Positions 44,574-58,013 of a stretch of 64,000 nt of DNA are shown piece by piece. The translations under genes and the position numbers were made by a program. The DNA lies in contig JAHLMK010000005.1 in the NCBI GenBank assembly GCA_019915135.1, positions 2,232,001 to 2,296,000 on the forward strand, written 5' to 3'. Numbering within the stretch: position 1 is the stretch's first letter; every line of letters begins with the position of its first letter. A model generated the notes under the pieces. That model searched no databases. It was not told where the DNA came from and saw nothing but the letters and a program-made list of their open reading frames with translations. This DNA comes from Strobilurus pachycystidiatus (Eukaryota > Basidiomycota > Agaricomycetes > Agaricales > Physalacriaceae).

Positions 44574-45734
44574 GGTGGTTCAAAAGGGATAGACGTGATT
44601 ACGAAGATTCGAGTGGTGGTGAGTGGTGGTGAGTGGACAAGTCGGGTTGTTTGGTCATTGCAGACAAACAACATGTTATTACATATATTGGTCATGAACG
44701 CTTTCACTCTTTCTCTAACCGTCATCAGAACTCTCGCGGGCGTCTGGATATACTGGGTGAAAAGGAACGACGGCTCTCGCAGGCTCTCGTGGCTCTGGAA
44801 GCCACGAGATCTTGGTCTTGACGTTCTGAGCTCCCTTCAATCTGCTCTTTCTCCTTTCCGCTCCTTGTCGGATTCGGGCTGCTCACCATGCCAAGGTAAT
44901 GAAACGGACACCTTGCTTACCGCTGCTCTGGATTTCCAAGTGGCGTACATGCTTGCCAGTGCTCTATGATGACCTTTGCGCCACCGTCTGCCTTGAGTCT
45001 ACGTTCGCGGTTAGTTTCACTCAATGGGAGGTGCTCTTAATTCCGGCTGTCTGCTATATAGCACACCAGGAACCCTCGTGACAAAGCAGCTTGGATCTAG
45101 CCTGTCCCTTCTCACATAGTACACCCGAATGGATACGAAGTGCTTACATCTCGTGCCTACACACCGACGATCTGCTCAGGGTGTGGGAAATGATGAGTTT
45201 TTTCGTTGTCATTTCCAAACCGCTCGAGCTCACCTGGATGCTGTTCATGACAATCTATTAAGTACGGTCTATCAGCGAGGTGCCTCAGAATCACGGCGTC
45301 TCTGAGCCAACGTCTTTCTCGCTTCACATAACCTCGGAACTTCAGGCCGTATCCAAATATAAGGGAGAGAATGCAGTGTTGGGGCTGGAGTTTGAGCTTG
45401 GCTTGTGCGGAGAACAAAAGATGGAGATTGATTTGGTCCGTTCAAGCGAGAACGTCGCGCCGTTGCTCAACGAGGGTACAGGTCTCGCCTCTCCGGAGTA
45501 GTATAAGTCGCATGTCTATGTTTACACCGTCGATTTCGGACTCGGTCAGAGTAATATGACGGAGTGACGGTTTGTCACCATCACACACTTGCCACTTGCA
45601 TCCAACAGCGCGTACATTCCCGCATCGTGGTGGACGGCCTGCAAGCCTGATAGTTCTTCATTGAACTTGACTTGATCGCCCATGCAAGAAGCAGAGGAGC
45701 AAGGCAAGCAGCATGCCTGCGCAGCCGGAAGGAA
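44574..45734. other. Divergent intergenic region between YJU2 and the Doa10-like gene
   Basis: About 1.16 kb. The frame at 44595-44969 (+) has hydrophobic stretches but overlaps the YJU2 promoter and has no domain. Small GTGGTGA repeats occur near 44613-44635. Confidence 0.45.
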
Positions 45735-48700
45735 ATGCTGACCTTGATACCGCCAGACACCTGCCGCATCTGCAGCGCCCCCGCAGAGCCGGACCAGCCG
45801 CTATTCCACCCCTGCAAATGCTCGGGGACCATTCGATACATTCATCAGGACTGGTGCGCCGCCATTCCCGTGTCCGTCGAGCGGACCCGCTGACCCGCAG
45901 CCACAGCCTGACGACATGGCTGTCCCATAGCAAGAAAAAAACATGCGATGTGTGCAAGCACCCATACTCATTCACGAAGGGTGAGTCATCGCCAGCGTCG
46001 GACCGACATTTGCTCACTCCTCTGCCAAGTCTACGCCGCGGACATGCCGTCAAGATTACCTCCAACACTCCTTGTACGGCGCCTGGCGCAACAGGCCTTC
46101 TTTGGAGTCCTTCTCTCTTTGCGGGCAGTCTTAGTGGGAGTGGTGTGGCTTGGTGTGCTGCCCTGGGCCACCGTTTGGACGTGGCGAATATGCTTCACAA
46201 TTGGGGAACTGACGTGCGCGTGCTTTTTGCTATCTCAATAACTGCTGTTCACTTTTCTTCTCACAGAGCGTGGTATGTCAGCGATAGGACACCACCACTG
46301 GACAGCGGCGACGTGATCAATCCGTTCTACTACAACATCCAGAACGACTCCACGCGACCGCCATCGAAGACCCTTGTTGGCGAAATCACGAACCATCCCG
46401 TTTGGATAGCCCTATCAGCCGATATATTCACTGGCCAGATCATTGCCGCCTTGATTGTTGTGACCTTTGTCGCGATATTCCTTCTGAGAGAGTGGATATC
46501 CCAGAACGCTCGGCCTGGCGTCTTCGACGGCGAAGAAATCCCGGCAGCGGGAGACGAGCGCCCAGCCGATGCACCAGCTCAACCAGCACCAGCTCGCCAG
46601 CCAGCTCAGGACGAGGATCACCCGCTGCTCCCAGCCATGAATCTACAAGATCGTCTCGCTCTCGCTGAGCGCCAGATGGAGGCCGTTAGAGCATTAGACA
46701 ATATGCAGGCCATGAGGCGAGGCCAGAAGCAGCGGCGGCCCAAGAATCCTGCACAAGTGCGGCCGAGGAGGGCGACATCCGCCGGGGAGACTTCTGACCG
46801 CTTCTTAGCTGGCAGGGAGGCTAGAAGGCAGCGCAATCTCGACGAGGACGAGATGACGAAGGAGGAAGAGAGAAACGAATTCAGGAAGCAGCAGCGCGCT
46901 TTCTCCAGGCGCTTGTATGTTGCCCGCATGTCCAATGCGATTCGTCGAGAAGAAGAGCGAGGCTCCGCATCAGGCTCGGGTTCGGGCTCGGCCTCCCCTG
47001 CAGCCAGCCCACCGCTTGCTTCAGCTGCAGCACCACCGCCCGGTAATGTCCCGGCTGCCTGGGTCAACAACGATTTTACGTTCACTCCGCCTTCAACGAC
47101 GCCATTACCGGCCACAACGTACTTGCCATCAGCCTATGAAGGACCCATATTCCCTACTGTGGTTATGCAACCCCCGTCTGGAGCTCTACCCTTTTCCTTC
47201 AATGAGAACACAAACTCTCCGTCGACTAGCTCGAGTGCGCCCCCTACGCCCTTTCGCCGTCCGCCGTTGCCGACCACTGTCCTTTCTGGCTCTGTGCCGT
47301 CATCTCCTCGCGTAATGCCCTTGCTTTCTCCCAGCCTGGCCACATATCGTCCTCCGGAGGACCTTGACCCAGAATCCGAGGCCGGCCCGTCAGGCGGGTA
47401 CTTTGATGGCACGACGCTGCCAGCAATGAATGAGGAAGCTGACGTCGGGGCGGACGACTCTGCTCCAGAGGTGGAAGAAGACGCGGCGGCGAGGGAAGGC
47501 ATGGATCAGTACTTCCGGCCTGCGGAAGAGGACGAGGAGACTCTCAGGAATGAAAGTGATGATGAGCAGCGGCCGACATCGCCTGCCACAGACGAGCAGG
47601 AGGAGGACGAAGATGAGGAGGAGATTGTGGATGTGGACGACGACGATGTGGTTCTGGATGAAGAACCAATAGTGGCTGTCGATGAGGAACCACGGGCCCC
47701 TGTGCAGAATAACCCGGCGGGGCTTCCGGACGAGGAGCAGGACGGGGCAATGGCCGCGGCGCTGAACGATGACCTTGATGGCGCAGCTGACGATGACATG
47801 GAGGGTGCTTTGGAAGGTGTGTGGTTTTTGAGTGCTCACCCCTTTGTGGTCCTGGCTGACTTTGATACTCAGCCATTGGTATGAGGGGACCGTTCCACAC
47901 AATCATCCAGAATGCGACTCTCATGATGTTTGTACTTGACACTGCGATCATCGTTGGTGTCCTTACACCTTTCACCATTGGCAAGTCGACGCTCCTGCTT
48001 TCGGTATGTGGCTGTCCTCTTGTCTTGTTTCGTGCTCAGTGATCGTTACTTTCACTTCCACAGTTGGATCCTCAACGATTCCTGCAAATACTGCATCTAC
48101 CGATCAAGGCTATTCGTGTGTTGACGGACCCTATTGTTGACACGATCGTCTATGTGATCACGCAAGTTCTTGTACCACAATACTTCAGCGTAGTCCAGGG
48201 CTTCCTTGAAGTTATGCTCATGAGTGTTGTGTTTGGATCGAAGAAGGTGCTTGGTGATGGTCCGGTCGACAAAGCCCATCATGCAACCGTGTTTGTGGTA
48301 AGCAAATGTGGAGGGCTTTTTCATGATACTAACATGTGTCTAGTACCATCGAGTTCTCAATGCATCGGAGGCGATATCGTCATGGTCTTCGTCTCAGCCA
48401 TCTAATGTGTCCGTGCCATCGACCAATAGCTCACAACCCTCAATGTTGGATGCGCGGTTGGAAGAAGTTTTACTCCGCTTCGAGCCTTTCTTCGCAGTCA
48501 TCGGAAAGGAGGTCAGGATATCATCTGCTCAATTCCAGGACTGGTGGACCTCTGTTGCTCTTGGGCATGGCCCAAACGATAGGGTGACTGCTGTTGCGAT
48601 CGGCTACGCGGTGGTCGCGGTGATTTTGGTCACATATGTGAACATTCTGGCTGTTGGGAATAAAGAATCGGGCAGGCTAGTCAAAAGTCTTGTACGGCAG

Positions 48701-50793
48701 CATGTTCTTGTGCTTAAGGTTTGTCTGCTTCCCTTTTGTTGTCATTTGCGCCTCCTTATTTGCGAGGATAGGTTGCTGCGTTCATCTTGATTGAACTTGT
48801 AGTGTTTCCTCTTGGATGCGGCGTCGTATTGGATCTGTTCGCGTTGTGGTTCTTCTCGCCGAATCGCCTCTACAGTCGCACCCTTTTCTTATATCAGGCG
48901 CCGATGACGACAACCTTCTATCATTGGGTCGCTGGTACCATGTTCATGTGAGCTCATGACTCCGTGTCCGTTGATTGTCTCTTGCTCACCATACGTAGGT
49001 ACTCTTTCGCTGTTCTCCTCTCTGGTTGTCGAAGTATAATGCGTCCGGGAGCGATGTGGTTCGTCAAAGATCCGCAAGACCAGAACTCGCATCCTATCCG
49101 TGATATCTTGGATCGTTCGACGATTACCCAACTGCGAAAGATATTTGTCAGTGCGATCATGTATACTTTCATCGTTGGGTTCACGACGGCGAGTGCCGCG
49201 ACGCTCCTCTCACTGGGAACGAAATCGATTCTGCCTATCCGTTGGAAGAACAGGTCAGTGTTCCTTTCTCGTTTGTTGTCAGAATACTAATAATCGTGTA
49301 CAGGGAGCCGATCAGCAAAGTCCCAGTGGACCTCTTGTTCTTGCATTTCGTTCTGCCATATACTATTCACTACTTCCGTCCGAGGAAAGCGGTGAAGAAG
49401 GTGGTAACCAGTGTATGGAAATATCTGGCCCGTCAGTTGCGTTTGACGTCTTATTTCTTCGGCGGGCGATATCCTATCGAGGAGGTTACCGCGGCAAAAT
49501 GGGACATCAAAACTCTATGGACCTCGAAGTACTTTTTGGATCCCAATGCAAAGCAGGATGGTGGGTTCAGGCGGGTACCCGCGCTGGATAACATCGCACT
49601 ACCTCGAGACGTTGGTGCCACGGCCGCTGTCGATGAGCGAGGCACCCCAATCGACTTGCAGGCCACCCGCCTGATCGCGGTTCAGAATCGAGAAGCTGCA
49701 AAGGCTAAGCGCGATACCAAGGCTGATTACACCGTCGTGTACATGCCGCCATACTTCCGTTACCGGATGATCACGTTCATCTTGCTGCTTTGGGGTATGA
49801 GTGCGATGTCCTTAGGCGTTATGGTCGCTCTGCCCGTCGCCCTTGGCCGCAGCTTCTTCAGGCTGTTCATCGCCGAAGATGTCCATGATGGCTATTCGTT
49901 CCTTGTTGGCTTCTACCTCTTATGGGGTTGTTACTTGATAGGACGGGCGGTTGAGAGGTTGGATAAGCGCAGACAGAGGAGGGGAGAAGAGGGACCGCGG
50001 GCGCATTTGGCCACCCTAGTCTTCAAGCGGGGACTGCTCTGGATTGCGAAGGCGTCTTACATGGTGCTATTCCTGGGCGTCATCATACCAACGCTTGTCT
50101 CGATCACAGTCAACCTTTATGTGATCCTGCCCATCCGCCTTGGCCTTGATCCATCGATGACGCCCAAGCTACGCGTAGTCGACGAGTGGGCCCTTGGACT
50201 GCTGTATATCAAGATCGCTCTCCAGGCTCGCCGAGGAAATGCTCACGGACCGATAGCGCGGGGCATCGATCATGTACGTTCTCATCTTTTCCTGCAAAGG
50301 AATGTTGTTGATCACAGGAATAGATTACGCGCAACGGATGGACTCATCCTGATCCTATCACTGCGACGAAAGAAGTCATCGCGCCTATCACCGCGGGTCT
50401 GCTTGCGATGATTCTTCTTCCCGGACTGGCCTTCAAGGGTCTACAATACTTATTCCCATTCATCAAAGTCGACGACAAGTTCCTTTGTGAGTACATTCGA
50501 AACAGTCATTTGATCGCTCAGCTTACAAGAATGTGCCAGTCATACATGTCTACCCGGCGATTTTCATCATCGCAGCGTCCTCTCGTTCCGCTTTCATGTC
50601 GATGGATGTCTTGTCGTCTTGGTCCCAATCCATCCGGGACAAGGAGTTCTTGGTAGAGATGCGACTACGCAATCACGAACTTGACACTCCGTCACCTCCC
50701 CCTATTTCTCTGTTCCAGGCTCCCGAGGAGACTCCGATGGAGGAGGTTGAGGCTCCGGTAGTAGAGCCCATCGAATTTGATGGTGGCCACTGA
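45735..50793 (+). CDS. SSM4: Doa10/MARCH6-type ER membrane ubiquitin ligase (RING-CH)
   Basis: ATG 45735 opens MLTLIPPDTCRICSAPAEP. The RING-CH finger continues [20 protein letters not shown] (its last cysteine is made by the first intron), then SLTTWLSHSKKKTCDVCKHP, giving C4HC3. After an intron come YAADMPSRLPP and many hydrophobic helices (for example LLSLRAVLVGVVWLGVLPW, ALSADIFTGQ and GTMFMYSFAVLLSG). A long disordered acidic linker lies between about 46500 and 47800. The conserved central region reads FLHFVLPYTIHYFRPRKAVK, with RRYPIEEVTAAKWDIK-like sequence, and the last exon ends VVEPIEFDGGH with stop at 50793. The gene is about 5 kb, long enough for a typical Doa10 of 1400-1600 residues. 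It ubiquitinates misfolded ER and nuclear-membrane proteins for degradation (ERAD). An alternative frame from 45713 is a shadow. Confidence 0.9.
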
Positions 50794-52113
50794 TACTTGC
50801 ATCATATTTATACGTTTGGTCTTGCTTTTTTCGTTCTCAATGTACACCATCACATACTAAACATCTCTATAATCAATGTACGATACTCGTAGACCAATCT
50901 TACACCTTCGGCTTCGAATGATGTGTAAGTTATGTGGCCACCTCAATCTTTCAAAAAGCGCATCTTTAATAGCAGACACCGCAATACTATCAGGGATATT
51001 ACCAAGGCCAATACCGTCCACTCCCAGTAGGATATCAATATCGGCAACAATCATCACAAAGCAACGATCGGTTGGATTTAGACGCCACACTTCGATTTCC
51101 ATTGATAGAATTACGTAGAGGTTGGGTGCTGTTGTGATTTGCCTAATACTAGACCTGCTCCGAGTCACTCAATTCAGAATACACTCTATGAACATGATGG
51201 CTACCCAAAACTTAGTGTAATCACTAATGAGTCCCCCAGTGCTAATCCAGAGTGTCGGGAGGTGCACCGAAGGCGCGCACAAACCGACATATAATCATTA
51301 ATACAGAAAGTACAGAAGAGACGAGAGACTAGAGGAATGGGAAGTACACTACATGCTACTTTCTATGATAGTATACACAGAGCATGTAGCGACAGGTTGG
51401 GCTAGAAATAAGGGTAAGATGCAGTCGAAATCCTAGCGCAAAACAGTCCTCATGCTCTCACGAACTATCCACCCAACGATGAGACAATGCACCACGTGTT
51501 GCACTACCCAAAATTTCGACTGAACTGACACCCAGCGACGGCAAATCGACAAGTAGGAAACAACCCCCGCCGTGTGGCGAGAGCGCTTTCATCTACCTTT
51601 GATCGTAAGCCATAGGAACTCGGCAGAGGACCGAACAAATGGTGTATCGGGCTGCGCGAGGACGGGAAGCGACTGCTGGCACATAAGGGTAGTCGTCGTA
51701 TGACGCTCCGTGCCACGTCAAGCTATCCGCGTCCTAGTCCTGTCGGTGGGAGTCGAGTGGGAAAGTAGGGTCATGAAACCCTCAGAGGCAAATCGACAAG
51801 TAGGAAACAACCCCCACCGTGTGGCGAGGGCGCTTTCGTCTATCTTGAATCGTAAGCCATGGGGGTTTAGAGCGACGCGACTGGTCCGGTACATGAAGGC
51901 GCGAGATGTGTCATCGGAAGGCGGGTGTCGGAATTCGAGAGTTGTGCTGAGGCTTGAGCGTGCGGAAAAGGTGTGACTGCACTCTCCACGGAGCGCACGG
52001 GGATGGAGTAAAGGGAATGGGCATGACTGAGTACTGAGAAGAGAGACAGAATAAGGAGATGGAGAGAGAGAGACAGAAAGAAGAAATGGGGAAATAGACA
52101 CGGGGAGAGCAGA
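50794..52113. other. 1.3-kb intergenic region with repeated 75-bp unit
   Basis: No gene supported. Contains the direct repeat at 51540-51615 and 51787-51862, and a GA-rich tract at about 52037-52095. Confidence 0.45.
51540..51862. repeat. Direct repeat, two copies of about 76 bp
   Basis: Copies at 51540-51615 and 51787-51862 share GGCAAATCGACAAGTAGGAA, ACAACCCCC, CGTGTGGCGAG and CGTAAGCCAT in order, with about six differences. On the minus strand both copies read GLR-x-K-x-DESALATR-x-GLFPTCRFA. Confidence 0.75.
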
Positions 52114-53567
52114 TCACTTCGGGTGGCCAAAGTTGAAAGGACGCTGGCGTGTAAGAGGATGCGGGCCGGGTCCTAATCCCGAGGGAGGGGGGTTGTTGTC
52201 GAAACCAGGGGCAACGCCGTGAGGCCAAGGCACTCGCTGTCCTGAACCGAATGGTACAAAAGCTGGAGTAGGAGCAGGGGCGGCCGGTGCGGGGGGAGGA
52301 GCAGGAGCGGCTGGCGCAGGTGCAGGTGCAGGAACATGAAGTGCGATCAGCTGATGGGAAGGACCCTGCGATGCTGAAAGGAGAACATGCGTCAGTATCT
52401 GCCTTTCATCCTTATACCACAAAGACTTACTGTCATCCAGCCTGCGACGGGAAGTAGAAGGGCCCTCATCGGAGTCGTCATCGTCGCGCTTGCGCTTCGA
52501 AGACGGCGGGGCTTGCCTGGAGGTAGAGGCGGCGTTAGTTCCTGAAAGAAAAGTGAGTACCATCAAATGCGCCTGAAAGAAATGTCTGACCATCTTCTTC
52601 GGTTTCAAGACGAGAGCGTTGGCGTGGACGTTGGGACTTTGCTTCGTCATCCTCGGTGGCACGTTTGCGTTTCTCTTTGCCCTTGCCCTTGCCCTGGGGC
52701 GGAGAATCGACATCTTGGTCGCTGGAGGGGGCACTAGAAGATGAGGGCGAGCCATCGTCAGCAGATGAAGCAGCAGCAGGTTGCTGGAGCTGAACATCTT
52801 CAACCGGGGCTGCAGTGTTGGTGGCGACCGTTGCGGAAGAAGAAGAACCAGCAAGGCTTTGGATTTCGGGACTCAGTGCGTGACCTCTAACCTTTCGGGC
52901 CGGTCTGATTGTACCCTTGTGTCCGCGAGGAGAACGACGAAGACCATGGGTAGGAACGTCGGCGGGAGGTGAGTCGACATCGGAAATAGCATTATCACTG
53001 ATGGCGGTCTCCTGGGATTCACCTGGAGTGATTCGAGCAAGGTGAGCGGGTGGCCTAGAAGAATGATGGGTGTAACGTACCGACAGACTGAGAGTTGGGC
53101 GAAGCAGCGAGGGCGAACTCTCCCGCCGTGGGCTGACCTGTCGGAGTCGATAGGTTCTCATTAAGGAGAGACCCTTCATGGCTACCTACCGATCCCTCTA
53201 GAGCGGAATCGGCAGCAGCGGGAGGGCTCGCTTTGGGCTGGTCGTTGTCCGGGTTGGACCTGGATTTTCCGCTGAGTTTGGCCTTGGTCTTGGATTTGCC
53301 TACAGAAAGGTGAGCAGGAGGACTGCGAGAATCTGCTTTGAACGTACCCTTGGTGACCTTTGTCTTGACCTTGTTTCCAAATTCGTTGAGGGCTGGGGAG
53401 GATCAGCATGCGGTTAACAATGGCGACAGACACAACACACCTCTCTTGCCACTGTTGTAGAGGCCTCTCACAGCCGTCGTCTTCTTCCCAGTCGCCTTGG
53501 GTTCAGGTGCAGCCGTGGCCTGGGCAGTCAAGGCAGATGCCCTTGTACGACTACGAGTTTCGATCAT
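52114..53567 (-). CDS. Disordered nuclear-type protein, unknown function
   Basis: ATG 53567-53565 opens MIETRSRTRASALTAQATAA, with ATGKKTTAVRGLYNSGKR before the first intron. Later exons carry basic and acidic low-complexity stretches: VGKSKTKAKLSGKSRSN, GLRRSPRGHKGTIRPARKV, DEGSPSSS-type serine runs, GKGKGKEKRKRAT and, in a later exon, SKRKRDDDDSDEGPSTSRRR. It ends proline/alanine-rich, with RQRPFNFGHPK at 52114. No folded domain is visible. Basic patches fit nuclear localisation or DNA contact, but this is a guess. The exact exon edges between 52400 and 53100 are uncertain. Confidence 0.55.
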
Positions 53568-54669
53568 GTTGGTGGATGATGTGGTGATGATGGAGAGGGG
53601 AGGGGAAAGTCGTCGAGCAGGACAGGTGCTTTATACTCTCACTCTTGTTGCATTGATCGACTGCCGCGGGGCGACCCTTGGTCAAAGTCGCTGGACAAAG
53701 ACCACGGCAGCGTCTCGGCATTTGGGCAAAGATACCTCTTGGGAGGCAAAGAGACAGACACGGTGTTCTATAGGTGTCAGTGCGATGAACATTGCGACAA
53801 AATGTCGATAGCATGAGATACAAATGTCATTTCGGTCTACGCCACGGTGTCATCCTAAAGATGCCGGTGGGCATGCGAGATTGGCCAATAAGGAGGACAC
53901 TGTGATTTGTGGTAACCAGTCCGCCCATGCCACGATCGGATCCAGCAGGATAGCACAAGTAAGGTCTAGCAAGCATAAGCATTCGATACTCAACGGTGAT
54001 GTTGAATGTTCATAACCACCAGGCAGCTCCTCTGACCGACCGTGAGATTAGCTACTCAGGCTCCTTCTCGATGATCTATTTGCGGCGAAGGCTCCTGTGG
54101 CGCATTTGAGGGCAAAATCCTTCCCGATGTTCTTTCTATCTCAATGCGAAGTGCCTTGTATCCACTTCAAAAGACTGACAAGTGTTCGTCCTGTCTGACA
54201 GTCAATGTGGTTTTTCACATAAGGCAAATAGAGCGTACAGTAATTTATCCTTGAGCGTCGCGTCGTCCGACTCCTTTTTGCTGATGTCCTCAGGCTTCTC
54301 TGGTACCGTTTGCTTGGCCTCACTCGAGCCTCAATAGCTTGTCACAACGCGCATGTTGGCCTTGAATGGTATGAACATGCCCGGTATAGCTCTAGGCTGC
54401 CAGTCCCCGTGTCGACTAACCGTCTTGACGGACTTGTATATAGCGAAGAATCAGCGGCCAACCCGGAATCATTGTTTGGCAGGTTTGGCAGCGGCATTGA
54501 TGAACTCATTAAGCACCGCGTCTGACCGGCTCCCTTTGTTCCCCCACCACTTTCATCATCGTCCGCGATAACGGCGGCGACGGCGTTGAACGCAACAAGG
54601 CTCACAGTACGTTGCAGTGCTAGCATATGATCCTTCTAAAAAGGTCATAAGTCTATCATATATCCCATC
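53568..54669. other. Divergent intergenic region
   Basis: Promoters of the disordered protein (-) and RING (+) genes. A TATATA-like box near 54656 (CATATATCCC) precedes the RING gene. No further gene is supported. Confidence 0.45.
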
Positions 54670-56524
54670 ATGAACTCCCACCGAACCGGTCGAAGTCGCG
54701 ACGTCTCTGTCGCGGTGAGCAGCAACAAGCGTCCGAAGCTAGAGGGCTCCCGCCGCAGGTCGCAGGAACTGGATCAAAGCAGCGCCGTCGCTCCGCTCGC
54801 CTCGACTCGCCGCAAGAAGTCCCGATCGCCGTCTTTGGGGCGCTCTCGTCCAGATCCTTTCATCGCGACTTCCTCCTCCCACACTTCTCACTCGGTGAAG
54901 AGGAAGAAGTCATCCATGCACCTTACTCATGTGGACATCTCCGGTCCCGATGAGGCGCCCGACCGCGGCCACAAGATGCGACCCAATAGCAATACCCCAC
55001 TTACGCCCTCTGCACCTGTCAAACATCGACAGAAGAAGGAGAATTCACAGTCGAAGGACAAGGACGTTGACCTCCAGCCCTCTATCTACTCGAGCGCCCT
55101 GGCCATGGCTGACTTTGAGCGGCAAAAGGATAGTCTGAAGCGAGAACTCGAGCGGTTGAGGAAGGAGGCGCACGATCACAAGAAGACTATCAAGAAGCAG
55201 AAGAAGGTTTGTCTAAACGATATCCTGTCCGCGTTTACACCTCAATTTGGTACAGGAGATAGACAATTTGAAGGTCGAGAATAGCACCGGGCAGCTTGTA
55301 CGTCCTCATTTCATCCGCGTTTACATGTTGCCTCACAACGTGTCAGGCTCGAAAGGATCAAGAAGCTCAGCTCGAGACCTTAAAGTTGAAGACACAGAAA
55401 GCTGATGACGTGCGCCTTGACCTTACCTTAATGACGGCCCTGCTGATGGCTGCATTCAGGTCATTTCGACAATTGAAAGCGCATTGCAATGTCAAATCTG
55501 CCTGGAAATGTTACTCAAGCCTTATGCGTAAGTCTCTTGTACCTTATAATTGTTCTCCTACTCAATAATATGCAGATTATCGCCATGCGGGCACGTACTC
55601 TGTCTCCCATGCCTCCAAGAGTGGTTCCGCAAGGCGCCTCCATCAGCAGACGACATGGACATCGACCCCGAGGATTTCGATGACCCACAGTACATCATGA
55701 ACCGGCAGAAATCGTGCCCGTGCTGTCGCGCCACTATTCTTCACCGACCCGTTCCCGTGTTTCTCATCAAATCTGTGGCTACCACGATGATTAAAGCCAA
55801 GGGACCAGGACATACTGCTGCCAGCCCTGTCTCTCGCGCTGATGGTTCTTCGACGGTAGAGTCTGAAGACCCATGGGAAGGGCTCTTCCCGGATGACGAG
55901 GACATGGTCGGCCTGGAGGAAGACTACGAATTTGACGAAGAGGCAGCATACATGCCTTGGATGTTGGGCGCGCTCGGAGACTCGGATGACGATGGCTACG
56001 ACAGCTACGCCAGTGCCGAGGACGAGTCTATGGGTGAAGACGAAGATGACGGTTCAGACGTAGAGAGTTATTACGTCTCCCCCGTCTGGGAGCGACCGAC
56101 TGTCTATTATAGAGGTGGTAGCCGCCATGAGGCGTCATTCATCAAAATGATACGGCGCGGATGCTCGCGCGACATGATCAACGCGTATGGGATGACCTAC
56201 ACGCATTCTGAAGGGCTCGTTGTGTATGTGCGCTCGCTGGACCCCGAGGTGGAGGTGGAGGGGTTCCGAGAGGCGGACCGCGCGGCTATGATACGCATAT
56301 TCGTGGGGTGGAACGTGCACCGGGAGCCGGCTGACCGAGCGGGACATTCGTTCGTGAATGATCTCCTGCATGAGTTTAGGGACCACCCGAATAGGTTCTT
56401 ACCTGTTCCGCGGGCCAATGGGGGTGGGTGGGATGTCAAGGTATTGGTGAGGGCAGAAGAAGTTGAAGAGTTGTCAGATGGAGAGACGTCGTCGTCCGAA
56501 ACGTGGCATGAATTGCTGAGGTAG
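54670..56524 (+). CDS. RING finger E3 ubiquitin ligase-like protein with coiled coil
   Basis: ATG 54670 (MNSHRTGRSRDVSVAVSSNK). The N-terminal 150 residues are basic and disordered (NKRPKLEGSRRRS, SVKRKKSSM). A coiled coil follows (DFERQKDSLKRELERLRKEA then HDHKKTIKKQKK, and across introns EIDNLKVENSTGQL and ARKDQEAQLETLKLKTQK). The RING is assembled from two exons: CQICLEMLLKPYA then LSPCGHVLCLPCLQEWF, and KSCPCCRATI, matching C3HC4. The rest is an acidic region (EDEDDGSDVES) and a C-terminal part GWNVHREPADRAGHSFVND ending ETWHELLR. The arrangement is like fungal nuclear RING E3s of the Dma/Psh1 type, but the substrate is unknown. The ORF ends with TAG 56522-56524. Confidence 0.8.
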
Positions 56525-56681
56525 AGTTGACGGACATCGTATATATCAATGTAGAACTATCGTGTAGCAGTACCGATCAGGCGAGAGGATGGGAAGTAAA
56601 GTATGATGTACAGCTCGTAAAGTTGTACTGTATTCCGGCGTTATGTGTATATATCAGAGTTGTACTTACGGTGGATGATAC

Positions 56682-58013
56682 CTAGAATAGTAAGAATTGT
56701 TGCACATGATCTATTTGGGCGCTATTTTTACCTGTGACTTCGACTCGAGACAATTCGGCTTCGGCAGATTCGATGTGGACGATGCTTGAAACAAACATCT
56801 CTTCGACTTTGCAGATCCCCGGTCCATTCAAGCCCGACTGAGGTGAAACTGGAACGAGGACGTTCACCGTCAGCATTGGCATAGACATTGAGACGCCGTT
56901 CAGTGCGTTCAGCGTCTGGATGCAAGTCTCTGCAAAGTTGGACCCTCGAGACTTGAACTCGAAGGTCAACTCGCGCAAGCGGATCTTCTCTGGAGGGCCC
57001 TTGTACATTGCGCGAAGGTTCTTAGTCCACCACGGAAACCAGGACGAATCCAAGCTGGGTAAACAGATGTGAAGACGTTCAAGACGATGGACAGGAAACT
57101 GTGACATTTGGGCCGCAAGTCTACTTTGAGCTTGAAGGCAGAGTCAGCGTATGCACCCGAGAAGTGAGAAGTAACGTACTGGCCGGATGCGAAACATCAC
57201 CGATGGAATTCGTGAGAGTCAATGACCTGAGAACGGGAAGGTGCTCGACGAGATGAGCGATGGAAGGGAGCTCGTTGACGAAATAGGATTGAATGCTCAA
57301 GGTTTGAAGACCTTTGAGCCACCCGTTTTCGAGGTCATGAAACATGACGAGACCTATTCCCGAGGATATGATCCCCGCTGAGAGCGTCAAATCAGTGAGC
57401 TGGGCCGTCATGACTGCACCACTGAGAACGGGGAATGCAGCCGACATGGCATGGACGCCGAGGAGGCGGAGGGAGGTGATGGAGGGTAGGTAGGACATGA
57501 TGGTGAAAACCGACGTCGTGGATTCCAAGAAGGCCTTGTTCAGCGTCAAACTCTCCACTCTTGGTGAGGCGATGATGTCCATCAAGCCGCCGAAACCTGT
57601 GTATGCCTGTAGCTTGACCATATCCATGAGCTCAACAGCTCGGACATTGTATAGCGCCTGGTAAACCCGAGAAAATGCCTTGTCCTCGTGCAGATAGAAT
57701 CGTTTGGGAGGTTCGCCAATAGAGGTGGTGAACTCTGCACAGAGGAGTCGAAGGCGTTGTATGCAAGGAATCAGATGGGGGATGTCTCCAAGAAGGGAAG
57801 GAAGCTTGAAGGTGATTGTTTCGTCGGCGAAAACGAAATCTCGCAGAAAATATGTTTCTGAGCGCGAAGTCGGAGACAATGGACCGTAGAGGAAACTGCG
57901 ACGAGAGAAGGATGGTCGTCGTGTAAGCAGTCGACTATCTCGTCAAGGAGCTCTTGGGGGAGGATGGTAGTGATAGACATGTGGGGGACTGTGCTATCGC
58001 TGAACGATAACAT
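56682..58013 (-). pseudogene. F-box/leucine-rich-type protein, frameshifted right copy
   Basis: ATG 58013-58011 (MLSFSDSTVPHMSITTILPQ) and the F-box ELLDEIVDCLHDDHPSLVAV match the intact left copy. At about 57780 a one-base loss and a 12-base gain, relative to that copy, shift the frame just after FLPFLETSP. The first frame ends there, and a second long frame (57121-57770) carries the rest, starting LIPCIQRLRLLC. The remaining part keeps the leucine-rich register and the last intron (GTACGT...CAAG before LQSRLAAQMSQF), and ends HVQQFLLF at 56682. The frame change may be a real mutation or hidden by an unseen intron. If real, no complete protein is made. Confidence 0.65.

Noticed and set aside
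44595..44969. Hydrophobic frame in the YJU2/Doa10 intergenic region
   Set aside because: Lies in the promoter interval, has no recognised domain and no splice support.
45713..47884. 723-codon plus-strand frame starting MPAQPEGNADLD
   Set aside because: Its first part is a shifted reading of the RING-CH exon; only its later part coincides with the true Doa10-type frame.
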